A model generated the notes under the pieces. The model was not told where the DNA came from and made no database searches. It saw only the letters and a program-made list of their open reading frames with translations. 13,500 nucleotides of DNA from Neocallimastix lanati (nom. inval.) (lineage: Eukaryota; Neocallimastigomycota; Neocallimastigomycetes; Neocallimastigales; Neocallimastigaceae): assembly GCA_016946835.1 (NCBI GenBank), contig JACVTC010000078.1, positions 64,001 through 77,500 on the forward strand, read 5' to 3'. A program made the translations under genes and the position numbers. Of the stretch, positions 1 to 8,448 are shown piece after piece (the stretch's first letter is position 1; each line of letters opens with the position of its first letter).

Positions 1-1022
1 ATGAATTTAAAATATTTCTATTATTACATTCAATTGGATTTATGTTCTATATAATGAAAATTTATGAATTTTATATTTATTTATCTATATAAACTTATTA
101 ATTATATTTTAAGAAAATATGAAAAAATATCAATATATCGGAATGAAAATAATGATTTTATTATATTCTTTCCTTTTTTTTTTATTTTATTTTTTGTTAT
201 ATTTCCAATATATTGATTTTATTGTTTTAAATATGCCTTTTCTAATGAGATAATTCTTATATTATTTCATTTATTTTAATTCAAAAATATTATGAAAAAT
301 ATGTATTTATTAATTCAGTTTAAAAAATGTTTAATATTAATTATAAATAATATACATTAATAAGAGTTAACATAATTCATGTATAATTAATATTATTAAT
401 ATATATATTTTATAGTATATATTATTAATCTAAATATATTTTTATTATATATTTATAAACTTTAAAGTTTTATATATAAATATAATAATATTAAATTTTA
501 TTTTTATTCAAATATATTTAACTATTTAAAAAGTTTTTTATTAGTTAAATTTTATTATTTTAAATTTTCTAATAATATAATTATAAAATAAAATTTAAAC
601 TTTGTCTTTTTTTTTAATGTTAAATATTAAATTATAAAAATATTAAGATATTTAATTTTTATATATAAATTAAAATAAATAATATTTAAATTATAAATAA
701 ATAAATAAATACATATAAAAAAAATTGATATAATTTTAATTATTAATTATAAAATACAAGAATAAAATCATATTAGTATTAGAATTTTAAAGTTATAAAA
801 GTTGTCAAATATCTTTTTCTTTTATAAAATCAATATTAATATTACTTTTATCAATATTAATAATTTATTATATATAATTAAATTATATGAACTATATATA
901 TATATTTATATATATATTTTTTTTATAAATTTATTAACATGAATTGTATTATGTATAATAACGAATTTATGAGTAAATAATATTTTTAACTAAAATTGAA
1001 AAGTTTATTTATATTTATATAT
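1..1022. other. AT-rich intergenic sequence
   Basis: I see no gene here. The sequence is almost entirely A and T, with stops in all frames at short intervals and no codon-like segment bounded by GT/AG signals. It contains short AT dinucleotide runs (for example near 893-920) but no longer repeat that I could delimit. Confidence 0.7.
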
Positions 1023-1345
1023 ATTTTAAATAAAGGCTTTATATAAAGTATAAAGCATTAAAATATTAATCATTTTTTATTTTCCTTTTTTTTTTTTTTT
1101 CTTTTTTTTTTTTTTTGGAGATAATATATATAGATGCATGATACTTCATTTTTAAGTGAATTACTTTATTAATTATTTTAAATAAAGGCTTTATACGGAT
1201 TATATAACATAGAACATTGAAATATTAATTATTATTTATTTTCCTTTTTTTTTTTATTTTTTATTTTTTTTCTCGAGATAATTAACTAATATATTTAATA
1301 ATAATGCTATAAAAGCTATAACACCTAATTTTTTATGAATTACTT
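1023..1345. repeat. Diverged tandem duplication, unit about 152 bp
   Basis: Two head-to-tail copies begin at 1023 and 1175 with the shared words ATTTTAAATAAAGGCTTTATA. Each continues in the same order: a match around TTGAAATATTAAT or ATTAAAATATTAAT, then TTATTTTCC, a long interrupted T tract, GAGATAAT, and finally a GAATTACTT motif (near 1158 and 1337). The second copy is slightly longer and has point changes throughout, so the duplication is not recent. No coding capacity is visible. The shared GGCTTTATA block is one of the few GC-containing words in this part of the window. Confidence 0.7.
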
Positions 1346-1779
1346 ATTTTTATATGTTTTGATAATAATTAATATAAATACCGAATTTTTAAGAAAAAAT
1401 ACATAATAATATATTTTAATCAATAATATAGAATGAAATATTAATATTCATTAATAAATGAAATTAAAAATCTATTATTAGAGATTAAATATATATGTAT
1501 TCTATTCATAATATTAATATAACTATTAAAATATAGGTCATTTTTAAATAATTTTCATAATTATAGTACAAAAGTTATTTTAAATATTTTAATTAAGATC
1601 ATATAGTTATTATTTTAAAGAAAATTTAAAATGTATTATTATGATTAATATTAAATATAATATATAAGTAGTATAATTGAAATATGTAAAAAAATGAAAA
1701 TACTTAATATTTTAAAAGAAAAAACTATTGTTATTTGAAAGTATATAAATTTTTTAATGATTTATCAAAAAATTAATAG

Positions 1780-1841
<62 letters not shown>

Positions 1842-2519
1842 AAAAGAAAAAGAAAAAAAAGAAAATTAGAATATATTTTTTTAATTGGAAAATATAAATG
1901 TTATAGTAAGAAAAATTTACACAAAGAAAAAAAATTTAGTAAATAAAAATAGTGATAAAAAGGTTATGATGCATATATAAAACAAAGTTTTACTTAATAG
2001 TTAAAATCAAAATCATTAGTAAAATTGTGTTTTAGTTTAAATTGGTTTGAAATATTAAAAAATAAAATAAATTAATAAATAAATTAATTAAATAGTTAAT
2101 AAATAAAAATGAAATAAATAAACAAGTAAATAAATTAATAAGCGAACCAGACCAATAAGCATATATATAAAAATAAATATTAAGTATAAAGTGGTAGAAT
2201 GAAAGAATGACTTAATAATTATAATAGATGAAATTTCAAGTAATAATATAATTATTTTTGAACGTAATATTATCATATTCATTTTTAATTACTTTTTTTA
2301 TTTATTAAAATTCTTTTTCTTTTTCTTTTTCTTTAAAATTTAAATTATTTTTTTCATTTTATTTGTTAAATTATTGATAAACATATTCTATCATTTATTA
2401 CTTTAGGAGCTTTTTATTAAAGAAGATAAATATTTTTCAACTTTAGTTAATAAAGATAATATAAATAATACATTTAAAAAAAAAACAGATAAGAAATTTG
2501 ATTTGTGTAATTTTAAAAT
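1346..2519. other. AT-rich intergenic sequence with homopolymers
   Basis: No supported gene. It contains a 60-base A run (1780-1839) followed by GAAAAA-type units to about 1864, AATA/AAAT-type low-complexity sequence at about 2060-2140, and a short CTTTTT array at about 2310-2333. The only sizeable open frame (minus, 2088-2282) would encode an Ile/Leu/Phe-rich peptide typical of random AT-rich DNA. The end nearest 2519 probably holds the 3' untranslated region of the minus-strand gene that stops at 2520. Confidence 0.6.
1780..1864. repeat. Poly-A tract of 60 bases with GAAAAA tail
   Basis: A continuous A run spans 1780-1839. It is followed by G-interrupted A runs (GAAAAAGAAAAAG and similar). 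It is not preceded by an identifiable retroelement body on either strand, so I call it a simple repeat, not a retroposon tail. Confidence 0.9.
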
Positions 2520-3269
2520 TTAATGTTGACTTGAATTTAATTCAGTAATTTCATTATTAATACTAGACATTATATTATTAATATTTACATCCAAATCTGA
2601 AATTACATTATCTGAATTTTGAATAACATTTTGATATTCTTTTAAGGAATCATTTATATTTATAAAATTATTAAGTATGTTATTTATTTTATTATCTAAT
2701 TCAATACTTTTTTCATTTTGAGTCTTTCCTTTCTCAATATTAATTAATTCTCTTTCTTTTAATATAGATTGTATTGATTCAAAATCATTATATTTTTTTC
2801 TTTCCACATCATTGATGCTTGAAATATCTTTTATATTTTCAGTAATATCTTAAGATTTAAAATAATTATATAAATAAAATATAAATAAAATAATAATATA
2901 TAATTAGTACTATTTCAAATCACTATTTAAAATTCATTTAGATTTCTTTATTTTCAATTCGTATCAATTAATTTTATAATCTCTCTATCTTCATATTTAT
3001 CTATTCGCCTGTATATATATATACAGATAAATTGAAAAATAATTAAGTGGATGAATGATTAAATAAGTATTGAATAAAAAAAAAAAAATAAAATGTAAAC
3101 AATAATTTTTAAATTTTTTTTTACCATTAGAATTTATTTTTTTTTCTTCAGAAGAGTTAATGTTTGACAATTGAAATTGAAGATCATTAATGATTTGTTC
3201 AACAGTCGGAAAAACATTGGTTTTTAATGTTTTCTTATCTTTTTCAGATACTGCTTTTAAATTATTCAT
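2520..3269 (-). CDS. Two-exon gene for a 157-aa coiled-coil-like protein of unknown function
   Basis: Exon 1 is 3269 down to 3125 (48 codons plus one base) and exon 2 is 2848 down to 2520 (108 codons plus TAA). The 276-bp intron (3124-2849) starts GTAAAAA and ends TCTTAAG. It joins G to AT ATT, making an Asp codon and keeping the frame, which is the main evidence for the model. The start ATG begins MNNLKAVSEK; the open frame runs further upstream but has no other ATG. The protein is polar and rich in Asn, Ile, Ser, Glu and Lys. It looks helical from about residue 60, with heptad-like I/L spacing in the C-terminal 90 residues (for example LDNKINNILNNF and VISDLDVNINNIMSSI). There is no membrane segment and no catalytic motif. 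The style resembles small subunits of tethering, kinetochore or BLOC/BORC-type complexes, but I do not recognise a family. Its upstream neighbour on the same strand is the FANCF-like gene, 796 bp away. Confidence 0.72.
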
Positions 3270-3564
3270 TTCTTTAATTTTATATTTTTTTAAAAAGAAA
3301 TTAAAGTACAAAAATAATAAAATAAATAGATAGATAGATAAATATTTTAATATTTTATATATTAAAAATTTAAATATTACAAGTTTATTTAGTATAATTT
3401 AAAAATAGTCATAAAATTTTCTGTAAAAATAATTATTTAAAACTACACTTGAAATTTTCAATATAAAAAATAAAAAAAATTGAAAAATATTATAAAAGTG
3501 TATTACTGATAATAAAAATAACGAAAATAATATAATAATAATAATAATATATAAAATATTGTAC

Positions 3565-3631
<67 letters not shown>

Positions 3632-4065
3632 TTTTTTTTTTTTGGACTAAAAAGAAAATACACTTTCAGTGCTCAATTAAATAGATGAATATATATTTAT
3701 GTATTACATTTATTAAAAAAATACATTATATAATAGCAAAAAAAAATTTGAACTATTTATTTTTTTTAAAGGTTTGCAAAAGTTTTAAAAATGGAAATGA
3801 AAAATAGTTAATAAAAAGTAATTTGAGAATTTATTGAAATTTGGAAATAAAACAAAGATGAAATAATAATAATAGAAACAAAAACAAAAAAAAGTTTGTA
3901 TATTATATATGAAATATCAATATTACAAAAATATATATATATATTACTATTAATTTTAAATTTGAACAACTAATTTGTATCTTATTTGATTTATTTATTT
4001 TTATTTTTACTATTTTATTATTTTATTTTTAACATTATTTAATTTTATTTTTTTTATTATCATTA
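3270..4065. other. Intergenic region between the two minus-strand genes
   Basis: AT-rich sequence with no supported coding segment. It should contain the promoter and 5' leader of the 157-aa gene (near 3270-3400) and the 3' untranslated region of the FANCF-like gene (near 4065). It also holds a short GATA run (about 3328-3340) and a TAA/AAT array at 3565-3630. I cannot point to a defined promoter element. Confidence 0.6.
3565..3630. repeat. AAT trinucleotide microsatellite, 22 units
   Basis: An uninterrupted AAT array of about 66 bp, bounded by GTAC on the left and ATTTTTT on the right. It lies between two genes and not inside a coding exon. Confidence 0.95.
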
Positions 4066-5950
4066 TTATTTTGAAATTAATACAGCTTTAAATTTTGATA
4101 TAAGAATTATTTTATTATTACTTCTTTCTGAAGCATTAGTTATGATAGTAGTTGAATTATTATTGTTTTTTGAGCTACTTTGAGTATTTTCATATTGGTA
4201 TAAGGTATTAATAAAATCTTCTAAATGAAAATCAATAAGTGACTGATATTTTTTTATTTTTCTAAGAATTTTTATTAAACAAATAATTTGCTCCAATTTT
4301 ATTTTGCTTTTTTTATCGATATTTTCAAAAAAAATATTTGTATCATAAATAGGCTTTAATTCTATAGATTTTAATCTATCTTCTTTATTAGTTGTTAATT
4401 TTATAAAAATTAAAAATAATTCTTTTAATAAATTACTAAAAATAAAAGTAAAAAATATTTCATATTTTTTTGATAATTCTCCAATCAGCCATGGAGATAA
4501 CGATAAAATAGTCCTAAAGAATTTTATTTCATCTTTATTCCATTCTTCTGATAAACATTTTTGAAGTATAAATAATTGAAAATTTTCAACTTTATTATCT
4601 TCTATTAATAATATATTCATTATAATTTCCTTAATAAGATTATTAATATGAATATACATAAATGAAAAATATATATATATATATATATATTTTTTTTTTT
4701 TTTGTTAATATATATATATTAATAAAGAGCGTAAAATTTTTCAAAATATATAAAATTATATATTCATAAAGATATTTCTTTAATATTAAACTTATTAATG
4801 TTCTTATTATTGTATAGTCTATATATACCTACCATATCAATGTTTTCTTTTTTAAGAAAATTTAAAATATATTCATAATCTTCATTTTCGATATATTTTT
4901 TAACTATAAGATTTGCAGCTGCTCTTTTAGCAATATTGTTTGGATTAAATAAATAAGTATATTTTAAGAATATTTGATCTTTTTTTTTTTTTTTTTTTTT
5001 TTTTTGTTTGTTTGTTTGTTTGTTTGTTTATAAAAATTTTTATTGAAATGATATTTGAATAATCATATAAATAATATTTATTTTTTTATATATTAATTAT
5101 TTATTACGTGATAAATATTAATAAATATGATAATAATTAAATAATTAATATTAAATAAATAATTAATAATTAATAATAAATAACTTAAGTATAAATACAA
5201 TTTTAGAATATTGAAACTATAACAAACCATTTTCTTTTTTTTTTGAATAATTCATTTGCTTCAATAATTTATTAATTAATAAATTAAATATATCACAAGA
5301 AGAATATATTGATGAAATTTTATATATATTCTTAGGGTAATATTACAATTAGAAAAATAAAATAAAAAAAAAATTAAATAAAAAGATAAAATAAAATAAA
5401 ATAAAATAAAATAAAATAAATTAAAATAAATTAAATTTCTTAATCAATAATAAATATACTTTTAATTAAAAGATTATATAAATTATAAAAAATATATATA
5501 TAAAAAATGAGTATTTCTAAAAATTAAAATACCTTTTCTAATTCGAAATTATAATTTGTTAGTAAATGATAATAATTTTCTTTAGATAAATATATATTGA
5601 ATAACAACGTCGAATAAAATTTTTCATTCTAAAATATAAAGATTTAATGTAACATTCATTTTTATGCAATCAATAATTATTTATTGTTATTATTATTATT
5701 ATTATTATTATTTAATATATTTAATTAGTATAATTTTTTATATAAAATAATTGAGGCATCTTAATTATAAATATACATAAAAAAAAGGATGCATTTTTGA
5801 AAAAAAAAAAAAAAGAATTTTATAAAATACATTTTTCTGAAATTTTAACAGTTTTAAAAAATCATTTGAATCCCAGAGACAAACACTTTTTAAATGGCAT
5901 TGTGATTCTTTAGTTTTTAAATCTATATTATTAGAATCATTATTGAACAT
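4066..5950 (-). CDS. Five-exon gene for a 342-aa helical protein, candidate FANCF homologue
   Basis: Exons on the minus strand are 5950-5831, 5628-5533, 5330-5228, 4978-4833 and 4629-4066 (TAA stop). The introns are 202, 202, 249 and 203 bp, all GT-AG (donors GTATTT, GTATTT, GTTTGT, GTAGGT). Phases 0, 0, 1 and 0 match at every junction. The spliced product is 342 residues, all-helical and Leu/Ile/Lys-rich, with an Asn/Ser tail (about 293-325) and no membrane segment or catalytic motif. From memory it matches vertebrate FANCF (about 374 aa), the adaptor of the Fanconi anaemia core ubiquitin ligase in DNA crosslink repair. The shared features are V-x-x-W-D with W at residue 26 in both, a C-D-[IV] helix (84-86), an N-P-N helix start (118-120), and a C-terminal helical repeat with similar spacing (about 193-290). 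Overall identity is low and no search was run, so another helical-repeat protein is possible. A coding-like stretch upstream (5951-6050) is out of frame by one base, so the true start may lie further 5'. Confidence 0.6.
4630..4832 (-). other. Intron 4 of the FANCF-like gene
   Basis: It begins GTAGGTATAT after an Asp-Met pair and ends CTTATTAAG before Glu-Ile-Ile-Met, in phase 0. It contains a stop in the upstream reading frame and AT-dinucleotide and poly-A runs, as expected of intron. It is the least certain of the four, because the upstream frame stays open for 22 codons past the donor, and the last exon also has an in-frame ATG at 4659. Confidence 0.6.
4980..5026. repeat. T tract and TTTG tetranucleotide array inside intron 3
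   Basis: A run of 26 T bases (4980-5005) merges into six TTTG units (to 5026). On the minus strand this reads as a CAAA array and poly-A directly before the AG acceptor at 4980-4979. The acceptor therefore lacks the usual pyrimidine tract. Confidence 0.85.
5386..5420. repeat. AAAAT pentanucleotide array inside intron 2
   Basis: About seven ATAAA/AAAAT units within the intron at 5331-5532. It is simple low-complexity sequence. Confidence 0.85.
5688..5711. repeat. TTA microsatellite inside intron 1
   Basis: About eight TTA units within the intron at 5629-5830, a shorter relative of the much larger ATT array at 6350-6682. Confidence 0.85.
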
Positions 5951-6335
5951 TTCTATTTTTTCAGTAGTTCTTTTAAATCTTTATTCGTAATTAATTTTTT
6001 ATTTTCTTTATTTATTTTTTTTTTACTCTCTTCCAAATATTATATTATATATATTTATTTAGATAATAATAAAGTATTAAATTGTATTCTTTTTTAAAAT
6101 CATTTTTAAATATTTTATAATCTTCATCTCTTATTATTTACTTCAAACTTCCCTTTCAGTTAAAAAAAAAAAAAAAATTAAATTAAATAATGTAGTTTTT
6201 TAAAAGAAAAATTTAGTTCTTTATTTCTTTCTATAGAATTTTAATATTAATAATAATCAACTAAATAAAGAAATATTAATAATTAACTTTAATGAAATAT
6301 TCACCAAAGTAAATGATAAAAAGTGACATATTCAA
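5951..6335 (-). other. Upstream flank of the FANCF-like gene with frame-broken coding-like stretches
   Basis: Minus-strand frames here give short peptides that look more protein-like than random AT DNA: one rich in Lys/Asn/Glu ending KDLKELLKK (about 6046-5960), and one reading RDEDYKIFKNDFKKEYN (about 6130-6075). Neither has its own ATG, both hit stops, and they are in different frames from each other and from the first exon at 5950. The region could be the promoter and leader, or the 5' end of the gene broken by small indels in A runs. Confidence 0.35.
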
Positions 6336-6847
<512 letters not shown>

Positions 6848-7009
6848 GGATCGACTCCGAGACTACCTTCTAAATTTATATGAAGTGATTTTCATCCTCC
6901 CAGGGTGTTTTTCCCTATAAATAAAGTTGGTGTTCACTTGTCATAATAAGTATTCCTGTTGCTATACTATATAATTACTAGTGCAAAAAGCACTTGATCT
7001 GTGATATAT
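6848..7009 (+). repeat. Structured-repeat family, head fragment (copy A')
   Basis: It starts with GGATCGACTCC, the same 5' word as the copies at 7445 (GGTTCGACCCC) and 8097 (GGATCGACCCC). As in those copies it continues with an ATTTTC block and then a GTTTTTCC-like block. It contains a perfect hairpin, AGTGC / AAAAA / GCACT, at 6980-6994. After about 7009 it meets the 3' end of the oppositely oriented copy A, so it is probably truncated. It is clearly G+C-richer than the flanks. No coding potential is visible. Confidence 0.5.
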
Positions 7010-7249
7010 ATATCTATATGGATAAATGATATGTACCCAAATTCTAGTAATTTCCTAGTAAATATATTAAATGACAGTACTTGCGCAATCCTCTCAGGCC
7101 CACAGTTAGGATAATATCTTGTCTATATAATTTAGAATAATAATAATAAATATATGGAGGAAATACTTACCTGTAATCCTAACCACCATATTCCAAAAAA
7201 ACCTCTTGTGAGGAAAACCTGGAAAATGATCAAAAAGAGGGACCGAACC
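7010..7249 (-). repeat. Structured-repeat family, inverted copy A
   Basis: Read on the minus strand it starts GGTTCGGTCCC at 7249 and follows copy B in order: ATTTTCC-GTTTTCC block, GGTGGTTAGG, the identical 12-mer ACAGGTAAGTAT (7174-7163), TCCTAACTGT, then GGCCTGAGAGGATTGCG (7099-7083). It ends with a weaker match to the GGGTACATAT region. It shares GTCATTTAATATATTTAC with copy D, which B does not, so A and D are closer to each other there. Open frames crossing it are not conserved between copies. The 3' limit is approximate. Confidence 0.75.
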
Positions 7250-7296
7250 AGGAGCCTTATGTATGCCTAGCTTACACGGACTAACAATCTGGTTCG
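7244..7296. repeat. 8-bp perfect inverted repeat flanking a 37-base loop
   Basis: CGAACCAG (7244-7251) and CTGGTTCG (7289-7296) are exact reverse complements. The arms carry the family head word TGGTTCG in both outward directions, so this may be a junction of two inverted heads. The loop is unusually GC-rich for the window. A tRNA fold was considered and does not work. Confidence 0.5.
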
Positions 7297-7434
7297 AAAT
7301 TCTATAATAATTAAAAATAAAAAACATTAAAAAATAAAAGCATGTTACATAAATTTGCTTTTGACCAATATTATTTATTTTTATGTTACATTTCATTAAT
7401 ATAATGAAATATAATAGAATTTTACTATTTTATG
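7297..7434. other. AT-rich spacer between inverted copy A and copy B
   Basis: Low-GC sequence between the two divergently oriented copies. The open frames that cross it (plus from 7383, minus to 7396) come from the neighbouring repeats and are not conserved between copies. Confidence 0.5.
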
Positions 7435-7444
7435 AACGACAAGT
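7435..7444 (+). repeat. Left target-site duplication of copy B
   Basis: AACGACAAGT sits immediately before the first base of copy B (GGTTCGACCCC at 7445) and recurs exactly at 7981-7990, right after the A-rich tail. Confidence 0.75.
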
Positions 7445-7980
7445 GGTTCGACCCCGTCCTTTGACCATTTTCCTGTTTTTCCTGAACAAAAAGTTTTACG
7501 GTAGATGGTGGTTAGGGTTTCCGTTAACAGGTAAGTATATCCCCCTCTCCTTATATATTATATTCTTAAATTCCGGAGTAATATAGACTAGATATTGTCC
7601 TAACAGTAGGCCTGAGAGGGTTGCGCTAGTAACTATCATTAATATACTTACGAGGGAATTCCTAGCATATGGGTTCATATGCACGTAGCAAAACTACGAA
7701 TAATCAATCTGCTAATTAAATTTACCAAGTAGGCTAGCACGTGATTCATTGGGTTAGGTTACTCTAGCCTCGATTCTAGGGAGTTTGGCACCGAAAAAGC
7801 ATTCCGAGAAAAATTGTGCTAGAAAATCTCAGTAATAATATGTATGGTTAGAGCGCCAATGCTGAATAAACAGTAAGGCTGTCCAGTAGGGACTATATCC
7901 ACAAAGTGTTGTGACTACCTTAATATTCCCATGTCTTGAGGGGGGCATAGGGCCTGGAAATAAAAAAAAAAAAATGAAAA
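7445..7980 (+). mobile_element. SINE-like retroposed structured-RNA element, full copy B
   Basis: This is the longest and best-preserved member, about 536 bp. The 5' end GGTTCGACCCC abuts the left duplication. It then carries a 12-mer ACAGGTAAGTAT (7527-7538), TCCTAACAGT (7598-7607), CCTGAGAGGGTTGCG (7611-7625) and four consecutive hairpins: GCATATG/CATATGC (7665-7682), CGTAG/CTACG (7684-7698), GGTTA/TAGCC (7757-7769) and GATTC/GAGTT (7772-7785). The last part (7790-7955) has further nested stems. It ends in an A-rich tail (7958-7980) followed by the right duplication. It has no conserved open frame, reverse transcriptase or terminal repeats, so it would have been mobilised in trans by a LINE-type enzyme. 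Internal T runs argue against a Pol III transcript, and there is no tRNA A box. The parent RNA is not recognised. Confidence 0.75.
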
Positions 7981-7990
7981 AACGACAAGT
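7981..7990 (+). repeat. Right target-site duplication of copy B
   Basis: An exact copy of AACGACAAGT placed directly after the A-rich tail, pairing with 7435-7444. Confidence 0.75.
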
Positions 7991-8096
7991 AATAAATTTT
8001 TTTTTTTTTTATAAAAAAAAAAATATTTATAATAAAGATTAATTATTTATATAATATAAAGCTCATTCATATAAAATATATTTAAAAAAATAATCT

Positions 8097-8448
8097 GGAT
8101 CGACCCCCGTAAGTATCAAATCTTCAAGAATTTTCCCTCTGGGTTTTGCGTGAAAGGTTAGGGGTTAAAAGATTAGGTATGTTTTCTATATTTCTAACAC
8201 TTTAAGAATCCCATTGCGTAAGCCTTGTCTGAGAGGATTACAGTATCCAGCTCCTCTGGGATGGTAAGGACGCCACCTATAGTGGGCTCTGCTTTCCCTT
8301 TGAGGATCGCGTAGGGTGCTTCTATATGGAGTTTCTTTGTTTATGGGGAGTTGAGAGCTCCGACGCCGTACTGGTATGGTAGTTATTCATACACTCATAT
8401 TAATATATGGGGGAGACAAAAGTCTTCAGTCTATAAAAAAAAAAAAAA
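8097..8448 (+). mobile_element. Structured-repeat family, diverged copy C with A tail
   Basis: It starts GGATCGACCCCC and shares with B, in the same order, GTAAGTAT (8108-8115), an ATTTTCC...GTTTTGCG block, GGTTAGGGGTTA (8156-8166), CTAAC (8194-8198) and CTGAGAGGATTAC (8229-8241). The spacing from head to CTGAGAGG is 132 bases, against 153 in A and 167 in B. The 3' half is unrelated to B at sequence level but is also G+C-rich and hairpin-forming: CCAC/GTGG at 8273-8285, and AGAC AAAA GTCT at 8414-8425. It ends in an A tail (8434-8449). A possible short duplication (AAATAAT plus T) flanks it but is too AT-rich to trust. It may be a distant subfamily. Confidence 0.6.

Noticed and set aside
2088-2282. 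Minus-strand 64-codon open frame with hydrophobic Ile/Leu/Phe content
   Set aside because: The composition is what random AT-rich DNA gives, partly over AATA low-complexity sequence, with no splice signals or protein-like segments.
3565-3630. CRISPR-like or other spaced repeat arrays
   Set aside because: All arrays in the window are simple microsatellites without spacers, and the genome is eukaryotic.
7163-7300. U1 snRNA gene on plus, because ATACTTACCTG is the exact U1 5' end and a GATCA..AAG word follows
   Set aside because: No stem-loop I at the proper distance and no Sm site. The same word exists in copy B, whose A tail and duplications put the sense strand in the opposite direction.
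7244-7455. tRNA or tRNA-derived element, because GGTTCGACCCC and GGTTCGGTCCC resemble a Pol III B box
   Set aside because: No A box at the right distance upstream, no cloverleaf can be drawn, and T runs inside the element would stop Pol III.
7583-7610. Group I intron core, because AGATATTGTCC resembles the conserved S element (AAGATATAGTCC), with a second similar word on the minus strand near 7892-7901
   Set aside because: I could not find matching P, Q and R elements in the right order or a P7 pairing partner. The word also varies between copies.
7106-7684. Open frames on both strands in the G+C-rich island (minus 7106-7396, plus 7383-7586, minus 7496-7684)
   Set aside because: The copies are homologous at the DNA level but the frames shift between A and B and stops are not conserved, while base-paired stems are. 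This fits RNA, not protein.
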